A program made the translations under genes and the position numbers. From positions 1-5,248 of the forward strand of contig JAISOC010000004.1 in the NCBI GenBank assembly GCA_031275915.1: a stretch of DNA of 5,248 bases, read 5' to 3'. The stretch is from Holosporales bacterium (lineage in GTDB: Bacteria > Pseudomonadota > Alphaproteobacteria > RUG11792). Numbering within the stretch: the first letter of the stretch is position 1; each line of letters opens with the position of its first letter. Below the pieces are notes generated by a model, which saw only the letters and a list, made by a program, of their open reading frames with translations, was not told where the DNA came from and did no database searches. Of the stretch, positions 1 to 5,079 are shown piece by piece.

Positions 1-2
1 CT

Positions 3-53
3 GAAGCGCCGACCCAAGAAAGCGGTACTACGGAAGCTCCTGCATCTAAGTAA
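3..53 (+). CDS. 3' end of an unidentified protein with a Pro/Thr/Glu/Ser-rich tail (partial)
   Basis: Reading in the third frame from the window edge gives sixteen residues, EAPTQESGTTEAPASK, then a TAA stop. The composition (E, P, T, S, A, with one final K) looks like a disordered C-terminal tail, and the stop is followed by a hairpin-like sequence, which fits a gene end. The tail resembles in style, but does not match, the Ser/Thr/Pro-rich C-terminus of the exported protein at 3447-4004. Everything upstream lies outside the window, so the product cannot be named. A chance open frame of this length cannot be ruled out. Confidence 0.45.
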   Translation, partial: EAPTQESGTTEAPASK

Positions 54-62
54 TTTACTCTG

Positions 63-106
63 AAGGGAGATTATTAGATTTCAAAGGTCTGCATACTCTC
101 CCTTTT
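63..106 (+). terminator. Possible weak intrinsic terminator after the partial gene
   Basis: The arms AAGGGAGA (63-70) and TCTCCCTT (97-104) are perfect complements and begin nine bases after the stop of the partial gene. The 26-base interior may form a smaller G-U-containing hairpin (AGATT 76-80 with GGTCT 86-90). Only four T residues (103-106) follow and two of them are in the stem, so the terminator is weak at best. Position and orientation support it; the short T-run argues against it. Confidence 0.35.
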
Positions 107-187
107 GGCGGATGTATAACTTCGCTGTTTTGTATTGTGAGTATTTTCAACTTTACCTAGTGTTAATGGTATGGTAGTATTATACCT

Positions 188-1213
188 ATGAAGTCATATG
201 AATTTATAGGTAAAAATACAATGACGACAAGTAATAAATCAGTTAAAAAGATTCGCTCTATTGTGAATGAAGAAATAGGTAAGGAATGTCTATGTAGTGA
301 AAAATTTTTCGACAAAAAACTGATTACAATGTGCTTATTAAGCGCTGCAATTTCTGGAATTTGTGTTATAGGGGTATTTAAAATTACAATGTATTCTAAG
401 ATCAATGATCTGCAAAAAACATCTCAAAATTGCCAAATTCTTGAAGAAAAAATGCAAAAAATGGAGCAAAAGATTTCTTCTGTCACTGAATCTTTTGAGA
501 CTTTTCAGAAAGATTTGAAATCTAATAGAGAAACTTTGGAGTTTGCATGCTTAAAGATTGCATCAACACAAAAGGACATTGCGGCTATAAAAAATGAATA
601 TCATGTGACAGAAAAAGTCAGTATTCAAGATGTGGACTTAAAGAATCTCTCATCTGAAGACATATCATTTTTAGAATCATTGGGGTCCTTGATTAGTGAG
701 GGAGCTCCATTCGCTGAGTTTTTAAAATCTCGCAATGAAAAAATAGATATTACAAAATACAGTTCTGGAAAAAAGCTAATGGAATTTGCTGATAAAAAGA
801 TTCCATCTGTATCTGATTTGAAAAAGGAAATTTTGAACGTTGGACAATCTGAATTTGATATTTCTTTGACTGAAACGTTCTGGGAAAAGCAGAAGAGAAT
901 TGTGAAAGAAAAGATAGTGAGCAGCGTGAAAATTACAGACAGCGATGATAATAACAATCAAAATGTTGTTTCAAAAGATGCAGCACAGAACAACAAGCTT
1001 GTCTTCACTGAAGCTTCAGAACACATGAAAGATGGTAGAGTAGAGGAAGCCCTCGTTTCTTTGGAAAAAATTCAACAACATTATCCAGATCTTAATAAAT
1101 TTATAAAAAATGCCAAACAAAGAGTGGCTTTAGAAAAAGTCTTCTCGGAGTTTAAGAAAGAATTCGTAGAAGCTCTGTCGACAAAAAAATCAGATGAAAA
1201 GAAAAGGAACTGA
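188..1213 (+). CDS. Mic60/mitofilin-like inner-membrane protein (COG4223 type)
   Basis: Mic60 proteins are anchored in the inner membrane, and in alphaproteobacteria and mitochondria they bend membranes and link them to the outer membrane. Visible here are a basic N-terminus, one membrane segment (about residues 45-66), a predicted coiled coil (about 70-140), and a C-terminal region with the family's order of landmarks. These are EGAPFAEFL (171-179), then a hydrophobic helix ending in KKIPSVSDLKKEI (203-215), a W-containing amphipathic segment (230-250), a short acidic linker, and a terminal helical domain with KDGRVEEALVSLEKI (281-295) and AKQRVALEK (309-317). Sequence conservation is low but the architecture fits well. 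ATG 188 has no Shine-Dalgarno; ATG 221 (residue 12) has AGG ten bases upstream, and a TATTAT box at 178-183 could serve it, so the shorter form is a real alternative. The usual hemC/hemD neighbours are absent from the window. Confidence 0.75.
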   Translation: MKSYEFIGKNTMTTSNKSVKKIRSIVNEEIGKECLCSEKFFDKKLITMCLLSAAISGICVIGVFKITMYSKINDLQKTSQNCQILEEKMQKMEQKISSVTESFETFQKDLKSNRETLEFACLKIASTQKDIAAIKNEYHVTEKVSIQDVDLKNLSSEDISFLESLGSLISEGAPFAEFLKSRNEKIDITKYSSGKKLMEFADKKIPSVSDLKKEILNVGQSEFDISLTETFWEKQKRIVKEKIVSSVKITDSDDNNNQNVVSKDAAQNNKLVFTEASEHMKDGRVEEALVSLEKIQQHYPDLNKFIKNAKQRVALEKVFSEFKKEFVEALSTKKSDEKKRN

Positions 1214-1255
1214 CAACTAAATATAAAAGTCTATCTACAGAGTCTTGTGTTCCTT

Positions 1256-1392
1256 CAGTACTCTTCCTTTTTGGAGGAACTCCATTGTACCAATTGCTCC
1301 GCTATCTTGGTCAAGGTCCGCTTCGCTCTCTACCTTGACCAAGCGCTTCTCAATTGGGATCTCTGCTGCTGTTCCAAAAAGGAAATATACTG
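1256..1392. repeat. Nested 137-base inverted repeat (palindromic element) in a convergent intergenic gap
   Basis: Four pairs of arms share nearly the same centre, at about 1324: CAGTA 1256-1260 with TACTG 1388-1392; TTCCTTTTTGGA 1264-1275 with TCCAAAAAGGAA 1373-1384; CCAATTG 1290-1296 with CAATTGG 1351-1357; and CTTGGTCAAGGT 1306-1317 with ACCTTGACCAAG 1332-1343. All four are perfect, separated by unpaired internal loops, with a 14-base terminal loop. The 100 bases 1281-1380 contain 49 G or C, well above the surroundings. It lies between two convergent genes and could act as a terminator for both, but the shape also suits a mobile palindromic element such as the rickettsial palindromic elements or a small MITE. 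No other copy is in the window, so its repeat status is unproven. Confidence 0.8.
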
Positions 1393-1558
1393 TAGGGGGA
1401 GAGAAGGTATATATGTAGGTGTGTACGCTTGCTCACTCTGTTCGCTAACGCTACTTCTAACAGTGTTTATAGAAGGTGAGATACTACATTTAGTTATCAA
1501 TCCCTTGTTAGTTAAGCAGAACAAATTTTAAAAAATCTGTATTAAGGTTCTGTATTTC
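1393..1558. other. Remainder of the convergent gap, no gene recognised
   Basis: Between the palindrome and the dapE stop codon there is no credible gene. A minor hairpin is possible (CTTCTA 1454-1459 with TAGAAG 1470-1475), enclosed by CTCAC 1432-1436 and GTGAG 1476-1480. Another weak pairing is CAGAAC 1517-1522 with GTTCTG 1547-1552, close to the dapE stop, but neither side has a good T-run. The stretch 1424-1453, with repeated ACGCT/TCGCT words, is richer in G+C than the rest and may belong to the same inserted element as the palindrome. Confidence 0.4.
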
Positions 1559-2671
1559 TTACGAAAAATTCAGAATAATATTCTTGTATATATGATGTAA
1601 TCTTTCCAAATCAGATAGTTCTATAAATTCATCAGCTATATGGGCATTAATAATTGGAGATCCTATCTCAACTACATCCGTGATTTCTTTTATAAAGATG
1701 GCATCTGAGTTTCCACCATCTGTGCCAATTTCTGGGGACTTTCCAGTGGTTTTTGCTATAGATTCACTCAAAAATTGTGTAAAAGATGTGGAAGATCCAA
1801 TAAACGGATACCCAAACCTAAAGAATGAGACGTAGAATCCATTGCAGCAATTCTTTATGTGTTCTTCCAGAGAATCAAAGGTCCATTCATCGTTAAATCT
1901 CACATTTAGGAGAGCAGAGGCTTTGGAAGGTACTATATTTCTTGCGGGATTATCTGAAGTTTGCAGGGAGGTTAATTGTATAGATGAGGGAACGAATCTT
2001 TCATTTCCTCTGTCAATCCTATTATTGCACAAAGAATCTAACATCTTTATAAAGTTATGTATGTGGTTTCCGAGCACTGGGGCATTTGCAATATGACATT
2101 GAGTGCCCTTGGATTCTATATCAACATTAAGACTTCCTCTGCATCCGATTTTTATGTATTCACCTGAACCATATGGAGAGCAACTTTCACACAATACGCA
2201 TCCTGCGATTTTCTCTCCTCTCTTCCTTAAAAGATTCACAACACTTTTGGTTCCGTGATCTCCCATTATTTCTTCATCACTAGTTAGGAGGACACTTACA
2301 GATGTATCCGATTTCAGAAGATTATTTTCTATCACGTGTTGTATGGAGGAAAGACAGGAGGCGAGAGGTCCCTTCATATCGTTTGTTCCTCTTCCAAAAA
2401 CTTTTCCCTCTTTGATTACTAAATCAAAAGGATTTGATGACCAACCATCCATGGGGGGAACAACATCAACATGTCCTGCAAAACACAAATTTTTTGAAGA
2501 ATTGCCTAGTTTTGCGTACAAATTGTTAACCCCAGAAAATGTGAGAACCTCACACATAAAACCTAGTCTTTCCAAGTATGTTTTGCAGAATTGTATGGCC
2601 CCATCATCATTAGGAGATATACTTCTGCAAGATACCAATTTACTCAATATATCTAATATTTGATTTATCAT
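1559..2671 (-). CDS. dapE: Succinyl-diaminopimelate desuccinylase DapE
   Basis: DapE hydrolyses N-succinyl-LL-2,6-diaminopimelate to LL-diaminopimelate and succinate, a late cytoplasmic step of lysine and peptidoglycan-precursor synthesis. It is a dinuclear zinc M20-family enzyme. The 370 residues match the usual length of about 375. Metal and catalytic positions are in place: H67 and D69 in GHVDVVPP, D98 in GRGTNDMKG, the E133-E134 pair in TSDEEIMG, E162, and H344 in INAHIADEF. The dimerisation-domain signature with H193 (KGTQCHIANAP) and the GTDGGNSDA motif (316-324) are also present. The usual GEPT around the fourth ligand reads CESCSP here, and thirteen cysteines are scattered through the chain. 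Its ATG overlaps the stop of the upstream LptA-like gene (ATGA), with no strong Shine-Dalgarno, so translational coupling is likely. Confidence 0.95.
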   Translation of the reverse strand: MINQILDILSKLVSCRSISPNDDGAIQFCKTYLERLGFMCEVLTFSGVNNLYAKLGNSSKNLCFAGHVDVVPPMDGWSSNPFDLVIKEGKVFGRGTNDMKGPLASCLSSIQHVIENNLLKSDTSVSVLLTSDEEIMGDHGTKSVVNLLRKRGEKIAGCVLCESCSPYGSGEYIKIGCRGSLNVDIESKGTQCHIANAPVLGNHIHNFIKMLDSLCNNRIDRGNERFVPSSIQLTSLQTSDNPARNIVPSKASALLNVRFNDEWTFDSLEEHIKNCCNGFYVSFFRFGYPFIGSSTSFTQFLSESIAKTTGKSPEIGTDGGNSDAIFIKEITDVVEIGSPIINAHIADEFIELSDLERLHHIYKNIILNFS

Positions 2672-3288
2672 ATTTTCTCATTTTCAATTACTATATTAAC
2701 CTTGTCCTTAGACATTACATCAATATTTTTAGTATCAATATTATACACAGCTTTATCAGCTCTGATAGTTCCGATCTTGTTATCAGTTATCACAACTTCA
2801 TCACTAAAAATTACACATCTTGATGTATCGAATGTGCAGATCTTTGAAGAAATTTGTAATTTGTCATGTGTGAATGTAACCATACCATCAGCTCTTATTT
2901 TTTTAATATTTTTCCCATCACACAAAACTGTTATCCTATTTGAAGTGAAGATGTGACTATTTTTTTGTGCGGCATTCTGTGGATTTTTCAAATCAAGATA
3001 TGTGAATACGACTTTACCATCGGCTTTTATTTTTTCAATGTTCTTCTTGTAATATGAAATAATTATTCTATCGGCTGTGAATACATAATTTTCTGTTTGT
3101 GTAATATATGAAACCTTGGCGTTTCCCTTGAGTGTACAAATATTTTCTTTAGTGTCGAGGGAAACTTCATCCGAGGAGGTATTTATAGAACCCTGGGTTT
3201 CATTGAGCAAAAGCAAAATAATTAATGCAAATTTCAAAAAAGTTTCCAATAGAGCTTTGATTTTTCTTCGGACTTTCAATATTTTCAA
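2668..3288 (-). CDS. LptA/OstA-like periplasmic lipopolysaccharide transport protein
   Basis: LptA forms a beta-jellyroll bridge that carries LPS across the periplasm between LptC and LptD. The 206-residue product has a basic N-terminus and a hydrophobic stretch (about 15-28), suiting a signal peptide or anchor. Short beta-repeats typical of OstA domains follow: CTLKGNAKVSY (51-61), then IKADGKVVFT (87-96) and IRADGMVTFT (131-140). Residues 68-96 and 112-140 align without gaps at 15 identities of 29, so the protein carries an internal duplication; a third, weaker unit begins near TIRAD (174). The start is TTG, since no ATG lies in frame before residue 136 and the frame is open up to a stop at 3340-3342. 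AAAGGA (3304-3309) is 15 bases upstream of the TTG, farther than ideal. LptC, which has a related fold, is an alternative. The gene heads a coupled pair with dapE. Confidence 0.7.
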   Translation of the reverse strand: MKILKVRRKIKALLETFLKFALIILLLLNETQGSINTSSDEVSLDTKENICTLKGNAKVSYITQTENYVFTADRIIISYYKKNIEKIKADGKVVFTYLDLKNPQNAAQKNSHIFTSNRITVLCDGKNIKKIRADGMVTFTHDKLQISSKICTFDTSRCVIFSDEVVITDNKIGTIRADKAVYNIDTKNIDVMSKDKVNIVIENEKI

Positions 3289-3316
3289 CCAAACAGTAGT
3301 AATTCCTTTACAAAAT

Positions 3317-3346
3317 ATTGTACCATCTACACAGGTGCTATAACAA
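3317..3346 (-). promoter_or_regulatory. Putative sigma-70-type promoter for the lptA-like/dapE pair
   Basis: On the minus strand TTGTTA (3346-3341) and TACAAT (3322-3317) are separated by 18 bases, giving four of six and five of six consensus positions. Transcription would begin near 3310, immediately before AAAGGA and about 20 bases ahead of the TTG start. That short leader is consistent with the proposed non-ATG start. Confidence 0.5.
3318..3344 (+). promoter_or_regulatory. Putative extended -10 promoter facing the lptA promoter
   Basis: The plus strand reads TGCTATAAC (3336-3344), a perfect TGn extension with a five-of-six -10 box. TTGTAC (3318-3323) lies 15 bases before TATAAC as a poor -35. 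Transcription would start near 3351 and lead into the Shine-Dalgarno and mini-ORF at 3373-3435. Its elements overlap those of the opposing promoter, so the two could not be occupied together. In AT-rich DNA such matches also arise by chance. Confidence 0.3.
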
Positions 3347-3387
3347 ATAGACCATGAGTTAATAGTAAATTTAAGGAGGGAGACAAC

Positions 3388-3435
3388 ATGAATAAAAGTT
3401 TCCCCTACAAAATTTGCATATTTAAAAATAGGTGA
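3388..3435 (+). CDS. Possible 15-residue peptide with a perfect Shine-Dalgarno
   Basis: AAGGAGG (3373-3379) is a full anti-16S match and lies eight bases before ATG 3388, the best ribosome binding site in the window. The frame encodes MNKSFPYKICIFKNR and ends at TGA 3433. The peptide is basic and hydrophobic, with no known relative that I can recall. A candidate promoter lies upstream at 3318-3344. No plus-strand gene follows, because the next coding sequence downstream is antisense, so it is not an obvious leader peptide. It could be a real small protein, the start of a gene since lost, or coincidence. Confidence 0.3.
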   Translation: MNKSFPYKICIFKNR

Positions 3436-3446
3436 TACAATATAGG

Positions 3447-4004
3447 TTATGAGGAGGATGCAACTGTCTGTGATGTTTCTTTGGAGGTATCTTGGTTTGG
3501 TGCCGGCAAAGCAGCAGATGTAATTCTCGATTTCAAAAGTTCCTCGTGTTTTTTGATTCTTGTTTGAGAATCGTCTGAGGAGGTGATGTGCACGGAGACC
3601 TCTCCATTTGCAGTAATATTTACTGTTACCTTGTATTTACAGGAATCAGTGTTATCAAACTCATGTACATAAGATTCGTCGGTTTTGATGACTCCAGCTT
3701 CCTTGTTGACATACGTAAGTGAGAAGCTCTTCAGAATTTCCAGAGTTGCGTTCCACACCTTATCTTTTTTGGACATCTCTGTGTTTGTAGGTACTTGTTT
3801 TGCATTCAATGCAACATCCTTGTCCTTACATTTTTTACCAAAATTGTTCTTGAAGAAAGCTTCTTTGCCAGACCATATAGACCCAAATCCATACTTCTGC
3901 GTATCATCTGGATCCTTGGGGGCTTCTGCTTTAAAGTTAGTCTCTCCGAACACCCCAGTTATAAGGGAACACAGAACAAAAAAAAGAAGCAGGTGAATCC
4001 TCAT
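3447..4004 (-). CDS. Exported DUF3576-like protein
   Basis: The product has a clean signal peptide (MRIHLLLFFVLCSLITGVFG, then E) with V at -3 and G at -1, and no lipobox cysteine, so it should be soluble in the periplasm or surface-associated. The central domain follows the order seen in alphaproteobacterial DUF3576 proteins: VWNATLEIL (residues 83-91), AGVIKTDESY (103-112), then a strand YKVTVNI (124-130) and EVSVHIT (135-141), and a helix EELLKSRI (154-161). The C-terminus is a Ser/Thr/Pro-rich tail. The function of the family is unknown to me. An upstream in-frame ATG (4053-4055) would add 17 residues ahead of the signal peptide. I prefer 4004 because the extension spoils the signal peptide and a TATAAT box lies inside it. 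Neither start has a Shine-Dalgarno. The DUF3576 assignment is a pattern match from memory. Confidence 0.75.
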   Translation of the reverse strand: MRIHLLLFFVLCSLITGVFGETNFKAEAPKDPDDTQKYGFGSIWSGKEAFFKNNFGKKCKDKDVALNAKQVPTNTEMSKKDKVWNATLEILKSFSLTYVNKEAGVIKTDESYVHEFDNTDSCKYKVTVNITANGEVSVHITSSDDSQTRIKKHEELLKSRITSAALPAPNQDTSKETSQTVASSS

Positions 4005-4046
4005 AGAGTTTTTGCTATTGAAAAAGAATACTAAAAAACTCAATGC

Positions 4047-4052
4047 ATTATA
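4047..4052 (-). promoter_or_regulatory. Candidate -10 box for the DUF3576-like gene
   Basis: The minus strand has a perfect TATAAT (4052-4047) 42 bases upstream of the preferred ATG at 4004, but only AT-rich, poorly matching sequence where a -35 would be (about 4069-4076). If it is used, transcription starts near 4040, downstream of the longer alternative ATG at 4055, which would exclude that start. Confidence 0.35.
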
Positions 4053-4090
4053 CATTACATTTTTATTTTTAAAAAGGAGAATTTACAAAA

Positions 4091-4507
4091 ATGATTACAA
4101 TGATAAAAAAAGCAAATAAACTTCCACTAGATATTAAAGTTTTAAAATCACATCTAAGAATAGAACATGAATACGAGGATGAGTATCTAAGGATACTCAT
4201 TGAAGCAGCTACGGATGTTTTGGAAAAAGCAATTGGAATGTCTATTCTTAAAAAAAAGTATAGGTACAAGGGACCTAGTGTCGAAACTCTTCCAATTCAG
4301 CCAATAATTAAGGTATGTAGCAACAAAAATGAAGAAATAATATATGAGGCGGGAATAACAGATGACGAATCAGAAGTTCCTATAGATCTCAAATACGCAA
4401 TTCTTCAGATAGCCAAAAGTATGTATGAGTGTAATGACGAAGATGTTCTAAAATCGCACTATATAAAACATGTTATTAATAACTATAAACAAATTTCAAT
4501 TATATAA
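4091..4507 (+). CDS. Phage/GTA head-tail connector protein (phiE125 gp8, HK97 gp6, RcGTA g6 type)
   Basis: Connector proteins of this family form the ring under the portal that joins head to tail. The 138 residues contain the family's N-terminal core: LDIKVLKSHLRIEHEYEDEYLRILIEAA lies at 13-40, followed by EKAIGMSILKKKYRY (45-59), matching the usual PxxLxxxKxHLRI, paired acidic residues, helix, and T/IGxxLxxxxxR order. LPIQPIIKV (67-75) corresponds to the LPxxPV strand, and VPIDLKYAILQIAKSMYE (96-113) to the C-terminal VPxxLxxAILxLxxxxYE helix. At 138 residues it is shorter than the roughly 190 usual for RcGTA g6, the loss being in the middle beta region. A good Shine-Dalgarno (AAGGAGA 4074-4080) lies ten bases before ATG 4091. 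It is followed after 12 bases by the adaptor gene, forming an operon. No capsid, portal or terminase gene lies upstream. Confidence 0.75.
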   Translation: MITMIKKANKLPLDIKVLKSHLRIEHEYEDEYLRILIEAATDVLEKAIGMSILKKKYRYKGPSVETLPIQPIIKVCSNKNEEIIYEAGITDDESEVPIDLKYAILQIAKSMYECNDEDVLKSHYIKHVINNYKQISII

Positions 4508-4519
4508 AGGAATAAGAAA

Positions 4520-4798
4520 ATGAAGACACATAGATTTACAAAAAAAGCAACATTACTTGAAAGTAATACAATACGCTCCCTTGAGGCTACAGAGATGGCC
4601 AAATTCTCTCCGGTAATCAAGGTTAGGGCCTCAGTTAAGATCAATGATATTGGGAAATACGATGTTACTGTTCGCAATTTGAAGCCAGAGAAAAACATTA
4701 CTGCAATTGAAATAGATGGAGAAGCACATGAAGTTATATTTCAAAAAAACACTGAAGATGGCAGATTTGTAAAATACACAGTTGAGAAAGATGAGTGA
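4520..4798 (+). CDS. Small head-tail adaptor protein (RcGTA g7 / phage head-closure type)
   Basis: This 92-residue product is in the g7 position directly after the g6-like connector and has a compatible pattern. An N-terminal strand KATLLE (9-14) is followed by a central segment FSPVIKVRASVKI (29-41), a strand KYDVTVRN (46-53), and a C-terminal hairpin of the form IEIDGEAHEVIFQ (63-75), EDGRFVKYTVEKDE (79-92). This corresponds to the GxxFxIxxVxDPDxRxRxLxLxxEE ending of GTA and phage head-closure (stopper) proteins. Such proteins add to the connector ring and receive the tail. Sequence similarity is weak, so most of the weight comes from gene order plus the C-terminal pattern. AAGG (4507-4510) lies nine bases before the ATG, overlapping the upstream stop codon. 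Confidence 0.6.
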   Translation: MKTHRFTKKATLLESNTIRSLEATEMAKFSPVIKVRASVKINDIGKYDVTVRNLKPEKNITAIEIDGEAHEVIFQKNTEDGRFVKYTVEKDE

Positions 4799-5079
4799 TG
4801 TTAATTGAATCGCTTCGTAATGTATGTTTACTTTTTGAAGAAGAAACTAAAACGCAGATCACCATATTGTTTGATGATCTGCGGATAGCAGATTTACTCA
4901 TAAATTTGCTGCTTTATAATACTTATGCCATATCCAGAAAGCCCAAGGGTTGTGTTTCCAAGTTGTCTTCCAGAAATTATTTTCGGTACTTTCAAAACTT
5001 GGGCATCCAGCAGCTTTGTATTGAGGTATGCAATTCCAAGGCTTTTGCCCTCCATCTTCCCAAAAATAGTAATGAATAA
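4798..5079 (+). CDS. Doubtful open frame coupled to the adaptor gene, possibly a decayed third phage gene
   Basis: The ATG shares one base with the adaptor stop (TGATG), the typical arrangement for translational coupling, and this is where a g8 tail-terminator gene would sit. The first 35 or so codons (residues 1-35, MLIESLRNVCLLFEEE onward) have an ordinary AT-rich third position. From about 4898 the frame runs antisense to the glycosyltransferase-like gene and its third positions become G/C-rich, as expected of a shadow. I see no DUF3168 or other tail-terminator pattern. At most the 5' part is a remnant; the whole may be non-coding. Confidence 0.2.
   Translation: MLIESLRNVCLLFEEETKTQITILFDDLRIADLLINLLLYNTYAISRKPKGCVSKLSSRNYFRYFQNLGIQQLCIEVCNSKAFALHLPKNSNE
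4840..4883 (-). terminator. Intrinsic terminator of the glycosyltransferase-like gene
   Basis: CGCAGATCA (4853-4861) and TGATCTGCG (4875-4883) form a perfect nine-base stem with a 13-base loop. Read on the minus strand, the stem is followed at once by TTTTAGTTTCTTCTTC (4852-4837), and it starts 15 bases after the TGA at 4898-4900. On the plus strand no T-run follows, so it acts for the minus gene. Its presence supports the minus-strand frame as a real gene. Confidence 0.65.

Noticed and set aside
625..957. Minus-strand frames within the Mic60-like gene
   Set aside because: Phe/Ser-rich translations are typical of the complement of a Lys/Glu-rich coiled-coil gene; there is no ribosome site or motif.
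1425..1480. Possible tRNA or CRISPR-like repeat in the GCT/CGCT-rich stretch
   Set aside because: There is no cloverleaf, anticodon arm or TTCG-arm arrangement, and no regularly spaced repeats.
1247..1531. Plus-strand open frame of 94 codons in the convergent gap
   Set aside because: It runs through the nested palindrome, its composition is Cys/Leu-rich without family features, and it has no ribosome site. The minus-strand frame at 1330-1524 is open for the same reason.
2660..2956. Plus-strand 98-codon hydrophobic frame
   Set aside because: It is antisense to the LptA-like gene; its apparent membrane-protein character comes from the complement of Asp/Lys/Asn-rich codons.
3449..3523. Plus-strand mini-frame starting ATGAGGAGGATG
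   Set aside because: It lies entirely antisense to the 3' end of the DUF3576-like gene, and the apparent GAGGAGG is the complement of Ser codons and too close to the second ATG.
3685..4034. Plus-strand frames of about 80-103 codons
   Set aside because: They are antisense to the DUF3576-like gene, which has a signal peptide and domain pattern; these are shadows.
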